From: an uncultured SAR116 cluster alpha proteobacterium
GTDB taxonomy: Bacteria; Pseudomonadota; Alphaproteobacteria; Puniceispirillales; Marisalimonadaceae
Assembly: GCA_902593735.1 (NCBI GenBank)
Contig: CACJJL010000004.1
Span: 1 to 64,000, forward strand
Length of the DNA stretch: 64,000 nt
Direction: 5' to 3'
Shown here: positions 53,653-63,071 of the stretch, in pieces
How the letters are laid out: every line of letters begins with the position of its first letter
Position numbering within the stretch: the first letter of the stretch is position 1
Notes under the pieces: model-generated
Database searches by the model: none
What the model was told of the DNA's origin: nothing
Seen by the model: the letters and a program-made list of their open reading frames with translations, nothing else
Made by a program: the position numbers and the translations under genes

Positions 53653-54558
53653 TTAAGTTAAATTGTCAATGTAATCTTTTATGCCTTTTTCTATTGAATA
53701 TGTAGGTTCCCAGTCAATATCCATTTTAACTTTTTTTAAACTAAAAAGTTTTCTATCACTTATAGAATTGTGATTTGAAAAGTTCACATGTAATTTGTCT
53801 ATATACCGACTTATTTCGTTAAAAATTTTTAGGTATGATGGAAAATCAGGTCCTGAAATATTATAATCATAAAAATGTTCTTTTTTATGAAATACACATT
53901 TTTCTATACATGAAACCACGTCATTTACATATACATACGGCCAACAAAAATCACTTTTAAATGGTAATGTAATTTGTTTATTTTTAATTCCTGAATTTAT
54001 GATATCGTTAATAAAACAGCTTGTTGATCTTCGATGTCCATAGATAGTCGATAACCTTAGAGAAATTATATCTAATTTATAATTTTCATAATACTTCTTT
54101 AATAATAAATCACATGAAGCTTTTGTTGCCCCATATAGATTTTCTGGAGCAAATCTGTAATCTTCTGTTGTATCACTTTCTGCAAGCTCCCCATATGCTG
54201 AAATGGAAGAGCAGAAGATAAATCTATTAATTTTTTTATAAATTCTAGCAGCTTCAATTAAATACATAGTAAAAAAAATATTATTTTCGATGATCATATT
54301 TGGATTTTCATTTGCCAACATTGGACCAGAAATTCCACCAGTATGAATAATTTTTGTTATGTCATACTTTTCTAATAAGTTTGTTACATCCTCAACACTA
54401 TTTAAACGAATTGAAATATGCTTATAATTTTCATTACATTCGGCGTTAATAACCGGGTCAATACCAACAATAAGATTACTCTTGTTTAAGAGTTTTGTAA
54501 CTAAGGGAGCACCAACTAAACCAGATGAACCTGTAATAAGAATATTTTCTAAATTCAT
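53653..54558 (-). CDS. NAD-dependent epimerase/dehydratase family protein
   Basis: A 301-residue extended SDR. NAD-binding is ITGSSGLVGAPLV near residue 8, the catalytic triad is in FCSSISAYGE near residue 115 and YGATKASCDLLLKKYY near residue 143. RLSTIYGHRRSTSCFIND near residue 170 and a WPYVYVNDVV near residue 207 are typical. It resembles sugar-nucleotide epimerases and the UronateDH/NAD-dependent galactose-type group. No glycosyltransferase lies near. Single gene. Confidence 0.82.
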   Translation of the reverse strand: MNLENILITGSSGLVGAPLVTKLLNKSNLIVGIDPVINAECNENYKHISIRLNSVEDVTNLLEKYDITKIIHTGGISGPMLANENPNMIIENNIFFTMYLIEAARIYKKINRFIFCSSISAYGELAESDTTEDYRFAPENLYGATKASCDLLLKKYYENYKLDIISLRLSTIYGHRRSTSCFINDIINSGIKNKQITLPFKSDFCWPYVYVNDVVSCIEKCVFHKKEHFYDYNISGPDFPSYLKIFNEISRYIDKLHVNFSNHNSISDRKLFSLKKVKMDIDWEPTYSIEKGIKDYIDNLT

Positions 54559-54664
54559 ATTTTCTCTCTACATTTTTTGAATAATTTCTTATAATTTTAT
54601 TATTGAAAACTTAACAATCTTATTGATAAAATTAAATAGCTAATCTTTTTTGAAGGAGGTTTAA

Positions 54665-55270
54665 ATGAAATTGTATTTTGCCCCTAACTCACGCGCGGTT
54701 AGAATAGCCTGGCTTCTTGAAGAATTAGGTATGGACTATGAAATAGAAAAATATTCAGTAGGAGATAAAGCTCTTAGAACTCCAGAATATTATAAATTAC
54801 ATCCAATGGGAAGAGTTCCTGTACTGGAGGATGATAGTATTAAAATTTATGAGTCTGGTGCAATTGTGGAATACCTACTATCCAAGTATGATAAAGGAAA
54901 ATTTTGTCCTGACACAACAGACCCAACCTTTCCTTATTATCTACAATGGCTTCATTATGCTGAAGGCTCAATCATGCCACAAGTTAATACAATTGTTGTA
55001 GAGACTATCTTACTACCTCCTGAACGAAAGAACGAAGTTAACGTTGCAAGAGCTTTTAAACTTTTAAATGTTGCACTATTAAACGTAAATAATAACTTAG
55101 AGAATAAAGACTTTTTAACTGGTACATTTTCTGGAGCTGATATAATGACAGGACACGCATGTATAGGGGCAAAAAGAGTAGGTGCAGACATTTCAGATTT
55201 GACTAATGTAGAAAAGTATATTGATCGTTTATTGTCTAGGCCTGCATTGCAAAAAGCTATAAAAATTTAA
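54665..55270 (+). CDS. Glutathione S-transferase
   Basis: A 201-residue GST. The N-terminal thioredoxin-like domain has MKLYFAPNSRAVRIAWLLEELGMDYE in parts, HPMGRVPVLEDDSIKIYESGAIVEYL near residue 45, with the catalytic Ser/Tyr likely at NSRAV. The C-terminal helical domain contains FSGADIMTGHACIGAKR near residue 160. AAGGAGG-type ribosome-binding sequence lies just before the ATG. It may serve detoxification or maleylacetoacetate-type isomerisation. Abuts the convergent AidB-like gene (5 bases). Confidence 0.88.
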   Translation: MKLYFAPNSRAVRIAWLLEELGMDYEIEKYSVGDKALRTPEYYKLHPMGRVPVLEDDSIKIYESGAIVEYLLSKYDKGKFCPDTTDPTFPYYLQWLHYAEGSIMPQVNTIVVETILLPPERKNEVNVARAFKLLNVALLNVNNNLENKDFLTGTFSGADIMTGHACIGAKRVGADISDLTNVEKYIDRLLSRPALQKAIKI

Positions 55271-55275
55271 TTTAT

Positions 55276-56943
55276 TTAAATTAAATTATTTATGAGATCA
55301 TAATCGACATCATCCCTTGTGATAGGACTATTTTTATCAATTTTATATTTAATAATTAACTCACTAATTTTAGATCTATAAGCTAAATCTTCACAATAGT
55401 TTCCCTCTTCAATAAGGAAAATAGCTGAGCTTAAGTAATATAAAGATGTAGTTATTTGCCTTGATGAAGAAGTAAAATCTTCTTTTACTTCATTTTCAAC
55501 AAAATAAAAAACATTATCTATTACAGATAATAAATGTTTTTCGTGTTCTTTTTCAGAATTAATTTTGACGGAATCTATGAGAAAATTTTTAAATATTTGT
55601 AAATTATTATCTTTTTTAAGAGCTCTAATTGTATCTAAAGATATTATATTACTAGTGCCTTCCCAAATAGAACCAAGATGGGAGTCTCTCAAAATTTTTG
55701 GATCAAGCCAATCTTCTATGTAGCCTAAACCACCTCTAATCTCCATTGCATCTCCAGCTACTTTTCTAACATCTCTACATGCTCTAAATTTAATAAGGGG
55801 TGTTATTATCCTAAAAATTTTCTGCGAAACAATATCTCCTTTGTCTGCTTTATTTAAGAGATCTGCTGCTTTAAATACGATAGATCTAGAAGCTTCTGTA
55901 ATTATCAGAATCTTTAAAAGTTGTTTTTGCATTAAAGGAAGATCAATTAATTTTTTATCAAATGCATGACGATTATTTGAAATAAACAAGCTTTCTTGGA
56001 GACACCTTTGCATCATACCAGATGCTCTAACTCCATTAGATAACCTCGACATATTTATCATGTCGGTCATTTGTTTAAAACCCTCATCAGGGTTACCTAC
56101 AAGATAAGCAAATGCTCTATTTAATTTAATCTCACCACTTGCAAAAGATCTTCCTCCTAATTTATCTTTTAATCTTATAATTTCATAATTATTTTGATTT
56201 CCATTTTCTAGTTTTTTTGGCAAAAGAAATAATGCAAGCCCTTTTGTTCCACTGATGGTTTTATCATGTCTAGCAAGAACCATAGCAAGATCTGCATCTG
56301 GATTAGAGCAAAACCACTTATCTCCTGTTAAAAACCAATTTCCATCCTCATATTCAGCATATGTATCAATAGACCCCACGTCTGATCCTGCATGTTGTTC
56401 TGTCATAAACATGGCACCTTGAAATAGATGATCAAGATCTTGTGAAGTTAAATGATCAAAGAATTTATCAATTAATTTTTTGTCTCCAAATTTTGTAAGA
56501 GTTCGTGTTAAAGAATCTGTCATACTTAATGGACAACAAAGACCAAATTCACTTTGAACAAATAAAAATGTAAGACCATATTTTACAATGGGCGGAAGTG
56601 TTTGTTGCATTCCAAAAACACCATGCCTATGCGACATTGCTGCTAAACCAAATTTTTCAAAAGCAAACTTTTCAATTTTTATAAAGTCAGGGTGTTTTTC
56701 AATATCATTTGATAATTCACCAACTCTTGATCTTTTTTTTAATTTCGGAGGGTTTTTATCTGCTGACAAGGCTAATTCTTCTAATTCAGAACCTACTATC
56801 TCTCCTAACTCAATAAACTTGTTTTCAACTTGTTCAAATAATTCCTTTCCACAGTAATATTCTAATAATTTTGAAAACGACTTATCCCTTAAATAAGCGT
56901 TTATTCCTGTACTATCTGGAATATTATTTGAAGAAAGAACCAC
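55276..56943 (-). CDS. AidB-like acyl-CoA dehydrogenase family protein
   Basis: A 555-residue acyl-CoA dehydrogenase-fold protein, longer than classic enzymes (about 390) and close to AidB (about 540). Signatures are AMFMTEQHAGSDVGSIDTYA near residue 195, GDKWFCSNPDADLAMVLARHD near residue 225, and GDAMEIRGGLGYIEDWLDPKILRDSHLGSIWEGTSNI near residue 420. AidB protects DNA from alkylation stress, but relatives in catabolic settings are simple dehydrogenases. Its role here is uncertain. Confidence 0.83.
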   Translation of the reverse strand: MVLSSNNIPDSTGINAYLRDKSFSKLLEYYCGKELFEQVENKFIELGEIVGSELEELALSADKNPPKLKKRSRVGELSNDIEKHPDFIKIEKFAFEKFGLAAMSHRHGVFGMQQTLPPIVKYGLTFLFVQSEFGLCCPLSMTDSLTRTLTKFGDKKLIDKFFDHLTSQDLDHLFQGAMFMTEQHAGSDVGSIDTYAEYEDGNWFLTGDKWFCSNPDADLAMVLARHDKTISGTKGLALFLLPKKLENGNQNNYEIIRLKDKLGGRSFASGEIKLNRAFAYLVGNPDEGFKQMTDMINMSRLSNGVRASGMMQRCLQESLFISNNRHAFDKKLIDLPLMQKQLLKILIITEASRSIVFKAADLLNKADKGDIVSQKIFRIITPLIKFRACRDVRKVAGDAMEIRGGLGYIEDWLDPKILRDSHLGSIWEGTSNIISLDTIRALKKDNNLQIFKNFLIDSVKINSEKEHEKHLLSVIDNVFYFVENEVKEDFTSSSRQITTSLYYLSSAIFLIEEGNYCEDLAYRSKISELIIKYKIDKNSPITRDDVDYDLINNLI

Positions 56944-57048
56944 TTTTAAACCTAATTATAATAGCTATGATAAAATTCTAATTTTGAATTATATAATTAT
57001 GCAAAGCTTGTAATCATATAACTAACAAGACTTAAATTACAGAGTAAT

Positions 57049-57306
57049 TCAATTTTTAGTTAATTGATATACTTCGTGTGATAAGCCAAGTTCTTTTTCC
57101 ATTTGTTTAAATTCATCTGATGACATAAACTGTCCAACCATATCAGGGTTAAAAACTTCTGTACTAATCATTGCTGTTTCATCATCCACCTTACCAATAA
57201 TTGTATTTCTCATCATTTGAGACTGTACTTCTGCATCGGAATCAAACTTTTTTTTCCATTCATTGTAAGTTGTATTTTTAATCTTTACAATTATAAGAGT
57301 ATTCAT
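57049..57306 (-). CDS. Small hypothetical protein, barrel-like (85 aa)
   Basis: An 85-residue acidic soluble protein. A strand (MNTLIIVKIK), a helix (TYNEWKKKFDSD), then strands TIIGKVDDETAMISTEVF and a helix (SSDEFKQMEKELGL) suggest a one-domain dimeric alpha-beta barrel. AAAGGA lies upstream of the ATG. It is the second of two similar small genes on the same strand (26 bases from the previous), so they may form a hetero-pair. Confidence 0.65.
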   Translation of the reverse strand: MNTLIIVKIKNTTYNEWKKKFDSDAEVQSQMMRNTIIGKVDDETAMISTEVFNPDMVGQFMSSDEFKQMEKELGLSHEVYQLTKN

Positions 57307-57331
57307 ATATCAATCCTTTGATTTTATGTTC

Positions 57332-57613
57332 TTAATCTGTTACGTCCATTACATTTGACATCTCTTTTATATCATTATGAAACATGCCTGCCATATCACC
57401 TAAGGTGTCTAAAATAGCTTGAGGAGAGTTAGCTTTCCACCAACAATACATGACCATATCATTCTTTTCATTATTCCAATTCATTTGAAAACTTGCATTT
57501 TCGTTTTTCATATTTTTACGCACATCATCTGAGGTCATGTCTTTCATTGCTTCAAAATATTGCTCTCTCATTTCTTCAGACTTGAATTTATGTTCTACCA
57601 TGTAATCTTTCAT
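57332..57613 (-). CDS. Small hypothetical protein, barrel-like (93 aa)
   Basis: A 93-residue protein. MKDYMVEHKFKSEEMREQYF, then NASFQMNWNNEKNDMVMYCWW and SPQAILDTLGDMAGMFHNDI form a strand-helix-strand-strand-helix order typical of small stress-response barrel proteins (SCO4226/DUF3303-like). Met-rich (about nine Met). GGAG precedes the ATG. Function unknown. It lies 177 bases from the divergent copper operon. Confidence 0.65.
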   Translation of the reverse strand: MKDYMVEHKFKSEEMREQYFEAMKDMTSDDVRKNMKNENASFQMNWNNEKNDMVMYCWWKANSPQAILDTLGDMAGMFHNDIKEMSNVMDVTD

Positions 57614-57751
57614 TTATTATCTCCTTAAAGTTATACTTTTATTATGATTTTTTTTTTTATAACTTCAAAAGTTTATTTTAATAATATTTAAATTATTTAA
57701 AAAATAATTATTTAAGAATTCAATATTAATAATAATTTTTAATTTTTTTTC

Positions 57752-57782
57752 TTTACCTTCCTCTAAGGGAAGGGTTTAAAAA
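57752..57782 (+). promoter_or_regulatory. CueR/MerR-like promoter of the DUF4396-cytochrome-oxidase operon
   Basis: A -35-like TTTACC (57752-57757) and a -10-like TAAAAA (57777-57782) are 19 bases apart, the over-long spacing used by MerR-family activators. The spacer holds the imperfect inverted repeat ACCTTCC-N7-GAAGGGT (57755-57775), close to known CueR boxes (ACCTTCC-N7-GGAAGGT). The same design recurs before copC. The start codon at 57790 lies near the expected transcription start. Confidence 0.72.
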
Positions 57783-57789
57783 TTATTTT

Positions 57790-58242
57790 ATGGTTCGAAT
57801 GATAATTGAAGGTGTCATACAGATAGACTGGTTCTGCCAACATACTTGGTTACAATCAACTAAAAATACTTTGTGGTGTTTACTTGGATGTTGTATCGGA
57901 GATTTTGGTACAATTGCATATTTCCAATTTATGGAAATTAGATGGCCTGTTATATTAATTATGTCTTTAGCAATTGTTAATGGAATATTAACATCCATCG
58001 CACTTGAAACTTTTATACTGTCAAAGCAAATGACTATCAAATTAGCCTTTAAAACAGCAATTGGGATGTCATTAGTATCTATGGTTTCAATGGAATTGGC
58101 TATGAATTTAACTGATGTTGCATTTACTGGTGGTGCTATTTTAACATGGTGGGTTATCCCTTTGATGCTTATCGCTGGATTTGTAACACCCCTGCCATAC
58201 AATTACTGGCGATTAAAAGCATTAGGCAAAGCATGTCATTAA
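57790..58242 (+). CDS. DUF4396 domain-containing membrane protein
   Basis: A 150-residue protein with about four membrane helices. The DUF4396 hallmark is NTLWCLLGCCIGDFGTIAYFQ near residue 26 (Cys-rich first helix), and the C-terminal IAGFVTPLPYNYWRLKALGKACH fits. Such proteins recur near copper-handling genes, but their role is not known. A start at M4 (57799) is possible. It overlaps the cytochrome c gene by 10 bases and is the first gene behind the CueR-like promoter, perhaps without a 5' leader. Confidence 0.75.
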   Translation: MVRMIIEGVIQIDWFCQHTWLQSTKNTLWCLLGCCIGDFGTIAYFQFMEIRWPVILIMSLAIVNGILTSIALETFILSKQMTIKLAFKTAIGMSLVSMVSMELAMNLTDVAFTGGAILTWWVIPLMLIAGFVTPLPYNYWRLKALGKACH

Positions 58243-58733
58243 ATTTTAAAAGTTTTATTAAAAATAAATTTTTGTTTTTAATATTTATTCCTTCAATAAT
58301 TTTAATGTTAGGAATGATCATCTTCATCACTGAGGAAAAAGTTGCTCAAGCTACTATCACTTTAAATCCTGATAATAAAGAAACTATTTTATTAGGAAAA
58401 TCTGTATATATTCAAAATTGTGCATCATGTCATGGTGCAAAATTAGAAGGTCAAAAAGATTGGATGTCAAGACTGCCAGATGGACTAATGCCTGCTCCAC
58501 CACATGACGAGACAGGTCATACTTGGCATCATAGTGATAAATATTTATTCATGATTACTAAATACGGTATAGAGGATATTATAGGTCAAAAATATCCTAA
58601 CAATATGCCAGCTTATAAAGATATTCTCTCAGATAAAGAAATTATATCAGTATTATCTTACATAAAAAGTACATGGCCAAACAAAGTTAAAAAAATCCAC
58701 GATCAAATCAATGATCGTGAGAAATCAAAGTAA
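58233..58733 (+). CDS. Membrane-anchored c-type cytochrome
   Basis: A 166-residue protein with an uncleaved N-terminal anchor (about residues 12-31) and one mono-heme cytochrome c domain. The heme motif is CASCH (Cys63, Cys66, His67) and the distal Met is probably in YPNNMPAYK near residue 130. The ATG at 58233 overlaps the DUF4396 gene. It follows DUF4396 and precedes the multicopper oxidase, so it probably accepts electrons from, or donates to, that enzyme in the periplasm. Confidence 0.85.
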   Translation: MSLNFKSFIKNKFLFLIFIPSIILMLGMIIFITEEKVAQATITLNPDNKETILLGKSVYIQNCASCHGAKLEGQKDWMSRLPDGLMPAPPHDETGHTWHHSDKYLFMITKYGIEDIIGQKYPNNMPAYKDILSDKEIISVLSYIKSTWPNKVKKIHDQINDREKSK

Positions 58734-58762
58734 CATCTAATTAAATTATTAATGGAAAAAAT

Positions 58763-60119
58763 ATGCTATCTCGACGTGAATTTTTAAATTTTTCAGCGGC
58801 TACTATTGCTTTAACATCTTTACCTAATCAAATTCAATCTAAACAATTAATCCGTAATTATAAGCTAACAGCCGAAATTACCCCATATTCATTTGATAAG
58901 AAAGGTGTCCTAGATAGTTTATGGTTGTATAACAAACAAACACCTGGGCCAGTCATTGAGGCAAAAGAAAATGATATCATAAGAGTTGAATTTGTTAACA
59001 ATTTAGATGAAGCCAGCACGATCCACTGGCATGGTATAAAAAATATTAATAATATGGATGGTGTTCCATATTTAACTCAGGATCCAGTTCAGCCTGGAGG
59101 GACTTATATATATGAATTTCCAGTTAATAATGCAGGAACATTTTGGTACCACGCACATTTTGAAACTTGGAAACAAATTTCAAAAGGTTTATATGGACCT
59201 CTGATAGTCAAAAATCATTTAGATAAACAATTTGATAATGATATCATTATATTAGCTGATGATTGGAGATTGAATAAAAATTATCAATTAGATAAAAAAT
59301 CATTAGGTTCACTTCATGATTGGTCACATGCTGGGAGAATTGGAAATTGGCTTACTATTAATGGAAAAAAATTTCCTGAATATTCTGTAAGTAAAAATGG
59401 CTATGCAAGATTGAGATTTATTAATGCCTCTAATGCAAGAATAATTTCATTTAGTTCCAGTTTAGATAATATGAAGATCATATCAATTGATGGCATGTCC
59501 GTTGAACCATTCATTCAGGATAAATTTAATTTGGGGCCGGGACAGAGGATTGATTTGTTAATAAAAACTGATGATATGTCAACAATTGATTTTTTTGAAG
59601 TCAGTGGAAAAAAACCGTTAAGAGCTTTCAGGCTAAATGTTAATCAAAGTAGTAAAAAAAATATTCTACAAAAAGACATAAAACTACAACCTTTTAAAAA
59701 AGCACCACCGTATAAAAATCCAAAAATATTAAAAATTCATATGCAAGGCGGTGCAATGGGAAATCTTTCTAAAGCCTATTTTGAAAATGTAGAAAAAAAT
59801 TTTCGTTCATTAGCAATGGAAGATAAAAAATTCTGGGCATTTACTTGCAAGTGTAAAAAAAGGCGAGATAATAATTTTAGATGTTTGGAATGACTCAAGA
59901 TGGCCACATAGTATGCATTTGCATGGTAATCATTTCTATGTTAAATCAAAAGAATTTTCTAACAAGGATAAACTAATCCTCAGAGATACATATCTAATGC
60001 AACCAGGCGAAAAATCAGAATTTATATATATTGCGGATAATCCTGGAAAATGGCTTTTTCATTGTCACATGCTTGAACATGCAGCTTCGGGTATGATAGG
60101 TTACTTAGAGGTAGTATAA
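58763..60119 (+). pseudogene. Multicopper oxidase, broken by an internal deletion/frameshift
   Basis: Two in-frame pieces of one CuMCO. The first (58763-59893) begins with a Tat signal (SRREFLNFSAA) and keeps the first two copper motifs, TIHWHGIKN and FWYHAHFETW. The second reads in another frame from about 59844 (LASVKKGEIIILDVWND) and keeps MHLHGNHF and FHCHMLEHAASGM. All four copper motifs are therefore encoded, but between FWAF (to 59842) and LASVKKGE the family's NG-containing segment is missing, so this looks like a true deletion plus frame change near 59842-59846. Without repair no active enzyme forms. Its operon partners are DUF4396 and cytochrome c. Confidence 0.8.
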
Positions 60120-60251
60120 TTTTAAAATTAAGTATGAACGAGAACTGTGTTCATTAAACATTTCTTTTAATTTGAATAGTTCCACGCAACAAGATTTAAA
60201 AATTTTTTAAGAAAAGGTTAATACAAATTTTCATATCTGTAATCTTTTTAC

Positions 60252-60282
60252 TTTACCTTACCCTCAGAGTAAGGTTTATACA
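60252..60282 (+). promoter_or_regulatory. CueR/MerR-like promoter of the copC-copD operon
   Basis: A -35-like TTTACC (60252-60257) and a -10-like TATACA (60277-60282) are 19 bases apart. The spacer contains the perfect inverted repeat ACCTTAC-N7-GTAAGGT (60255-60275), the 7-7-7 layout of CueR sites. The copC ATG is about 60 bases downstream with AAGGAG before it. No CueR gene is in this window. Confidence 0.8.
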
Positions 60283-60347
60283 TAGATTTATTTAAAAATG
60301 ACACCTAGATATTTTTAAGATCTATAAGGATATTTCAAGGAGAATAC

Positions 60348-60695
60348 ATGTTCAAAATAATTATATTTTTAATATTTGTCTTAAATTCAACATTATCTTA
60401 TTCACATTCGCAACTCACAGAAATATTACCAAAAGATAATGTCGTATATACAAAAACACCTTCCCAAATTCAGCTAAAATTTAGATCAAAAGTAAAACTT
60501 ATAAAAGTTGATTTAAATAAAGTTGCCGAAGACAACCAAAAAATAAAATTAGATTTAGATTCATTTAAAAACAGATCTAAAGAATTTGCTATTCCTATGC
60601 CAAGCATCACTTCAGGAAAATACAACATCTTGTGGAGAGCATTGAGCCCTGATGGCCATATCATTAAGGGTAAGTCCGAATTTGAAGTGAAATAG
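60348..60695 (+). CDS. copC: CopC family copper-binding protein
   Basis: A 115-residue periplasmic protein with a signal peptide cleaved so that His is the first mature residue (SYSHSQLTE), a key CopC copper ligand. Later ligands are in LSPDGHIIKGKSEFEV (Asp and His). It binds Cu(II) in the periplasm and hands it to CopD. The next gene, copD, starts one base after its stop. Expression is expected from the CueR-like promoter at 60252. Confidence 0.9.
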   Translation: MFKIIIFLIFVLNSTLSYSHSQLTEILPKDNVVYTKTPSQIQLKFRSKVKLIKVDLNKVAEDNQKIKLDLDSFKNRSKEFAIPMPSITSGKYNILWRALSPDGHIIKGKSEFEVK

Positions 60696-60696
60696 A

Positions 60697-61572
60697 ATGA
60701 TAATAGAAATATGGACCATATTAAATCCCATTATCAGGACATTTATTTATTTGACAGCTTTATATTCAATAGGTTGTGTATTATTCAAAGTTCATTTTCA
60801 TAAATTTTTTAATGAAGAAATTAATATCTATTGTAAGAAAATTATTAGGGATAGTGCTCTTTTAGGTCTTATTATTAGCATTTTGGCCTTTTTATCCGTT
60901 GCTGGAAATCTTGGTGGAGAAATACAAAGCATATTTGAGATTGATTTAATTGAGTTATCTTTTGAAACCATGCAAGGAAAGTCGCACCTATTATTGATAG
61001 TAGGTTTTAGTTTTTTATTTTTTTCGTACTACTTCCAACGTATCTTTATGAACGCTTTTAATGTTATTGGCACTGTTTTAATATTAATATCCTTTATTGT
61101 AATTGGTCACTCTTTATCTCAAGGTATTTATACGCAAATTTTATTATTTATTCACTTATTTTGTATTTCGTATTGGTTAGGTTCCTTTTTTCCCCTAAGG
61201 CATATGTGTAATATAGAGAACTATGAAAATCTCTATTTGGTTGCTCATAATTTTGGTGTATATGCAACTTTTTACTTGGGTTTTCTTATTATAACTGGTT
61301 TAACCTATTCATATTTTCTGTTGGGAGGAATCTTACCAATAATAACTTCAACATATGGAAATGTGTTGTTATGTAAACTACTCTTAGTTTCATTTATATT
61401 GATGATTGGAGCAATTAACAAGTTTAGAATAGTCCCGAGTATTAAAGCAAATTTAACTTTAGGTCAAAGCAAATTGAAACGTTCAATCAATATAGAATTT
61501 ATTTGCACATGGTTAATATTATTCCTAACAAGCATCCTTACCACGTCCTTACCAACTCCGATGGGTATGTAA
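60697..61572 (+). CDS. copD: CopD family copper resistance/import membrane protein
   Basis: A 291-residue protein with eight or so membrane helices. HSLSQGIYTQILLFIHLFCISYWLGSFFPL near residue 150 and GNVLLCKLLLVSFILMIGAINKFRIVP near residue 230 match the CopD conserved His/Trp-LG and K-LL-N-L regions. It transports copper across the inner membrane with CopC. One base after copC, last gene of the operon. Confidence 0.88.
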   Translation: MIIEIWTILNPIIRTFIYLTALYSIGCVLFKVHFHKFFNEEINIYCKKIIRDSALLGLIISILAFLSVAGNLGGEIQSIFEIDLIELSFETMQGKSHLLLIVGFSFLFFSYYFQRIFMNAFNVIGTVLILISFIVIGHSLSQGIYTQILLFIHLFCISYWLGSFFPLRHMCNIENYENLYLVAHNFGVYATFYLGFLIITGLTYSYFLLGGILPIITSTYGNVLLCKLLLVSFILMIGAINKFRIVPSIKANLTLGQSKLKRSINIEFICTWLILFLTSILTTSLPTPMGM

Positions 61573-61624
61573 TTATATATTCATTATGAGTTTTGATTAT
61601 ACTCTGTATAAATTTTATGATTTT

Positions 61625-62992
61625 TTATAAAAATAAGTTTTTAATTATATTTTGTTTTCTAATATTTTCCCAGTCAGTTTCTATGAGAAAATCTTGCGCA
61701 ATATCAGAGATGAACTGATCTGCGTTTTGACGTCCAACTATTTGGAAACCGATTGGAAGATTTGTTTTTGATAAACCACATGGAACTGATATTGCTGGAT
61801 TGCCTGAAACGTTAAATGGTGATCGAGCGTGTCTCATATAGTATTTATTAATTTGTGAGATATCTCCAAGATTGAAAGGAAGATCAAAATTTGTTGGTGT
61901 GATTAAAATATCAAAATTTTCTGATACTTCATGGATTTTTTGAGCAAGTTCTTTTTTTTTATTTTTAGCGTTTTTATAATTTTCATCTGAGATATATTTA
62001 CCTTTATATAATCTTTCAAATGTTAATTTATCTATTAGATCCTCTCTTAATTCTAATTCTTTATTAAATTGTTTATAACCTTCTTTAGCCATTATTGTAC
62101 CATTTACTTCGTGATAAGTTTTAAGATTATCAAGATTTACTTTTGAAACTACCGATCCATTTTGTTCAAATACTTTGATAGTTTTTTCAAATGATGCAGC
62201 TACCTCTTCATTTGCTATAAAATCCTTATTATAAAAATGTTCAATAATACCTATCTTAAGATTTTTGAAATTGTGATTTACTGTATTTAGAGTTTTTTTT
62301 AGTATCGAGAAAATAAGTGATATGTCTTTTCCGGTTCTTGCCATTGGGCCAACTGTATCGATAGTCTTAGCTAACGGTTGTACACCTCTCATTTCTATAG
62401 AATTATAGGTTGGTTTGAGACCCACTATTCCACACATTGAGGAAGGATTTCTTATTGAACCACCTGAATCAGTCCCCAATGCAATTGGTACAAGATATCC
62501 TCCAACTGCAGACCCAGGTCCACTTGAAGATCCACCAGCTGTTTTATTAAAATCCCAAGGATTACTTGCTGGTTTATCAACACCTGAAAATGTTGGGGCA
62601 CCTATTGCTAATTCATGTGTATGTAATTTGCCAATATAAATTGCACCTTCATCTATTAGTTTATTTACAACAGTTGAGTTATTTTTTTTAACTTCAGATA
62701 TCTCAAAAAGCTTGGATCCATTCATAGTTTTTTCTTGCTGAACGTCTATAACATCTTTTACTCCAAAAGGGATTCCTTCTAGTGTTCTCTCGGTATTATT
62801 TAGGTAATGTAGCTCTGAGAATTTGGCCTGTTTCATTGCCTTTTTCTCAGCTGTCGAGATAAATGCATTAAGCTTCGGATTAAGCTTTTTAATTACATCA
62901 AAAGTGTTTTTTAAATTTTCTACTGGTGATAGCTTTTTAGACTTATATAGATTTATCAAATCGCAGGCTGAGAAAAAAATTGTATCATGCAT
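61625..62992 (-). CDS. Amidase signature family protein (copy 2)
   Basis: A 455-residue amidase. Triad residues lie in GIPFGVKDVID near residue 75, TAGGSSSGPGSAVGGYL near residue 153 and GTDSGGSIRNPSSMCG near residue 175, all intact. It resembles GatA-like catabolic amidases; no GatB or GatC lies near. It is more canonical than the first amidase at 10494. It is the only gene between copD and the terminal SDR on this strand. Confidence 0.88.
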   Translation of the reverse strand: MHDTIFFSACDLINLYKSKKLSPVENLKNTFDVIKKLNPKLNAFISTAEKKAMKQAKFSELHYLNNTERTLEGIPFGVKDVIDVQQEKTMNGSKLFEISEVKKNNSTVVNKLIDEGAIYIGKLHTHELAIGAPTFSGVDKPASNPWDFNKTAGGSSSGPGSAVGGYLVPIALGTDSGGSIRNPSSMCGIVGLKPTYNSIEMRGVQPLAKTIDTVGPMARTGKDISLIFSILKKTLNTVNHNFKNLKIGIIEHFYNKDFIANEEVAASFEKTIKVFEQNGSVVSKVNLDNLKTYHEVNGTIMAKEGYKQFNKELELREDLIDKLTFERLYKGKYISDENYKNAKNKKKELAQKIHEVSENFDILITPTNFDLPFNLGDISQINKYYMRHARSPFNVSGNPAISVPCGLSKTNLPIGFQIVGRQNADQFISDIAQDFLIETDWENIRKQNIIKNLFL

Positions 62993-63071
62993 TTTCTAAA
63001 AATTTTTTTCCTTTAATAAAATTAATTCTTTTGATAACGAGCAGTCATTAATTTAAATAATGATTTTTTAA

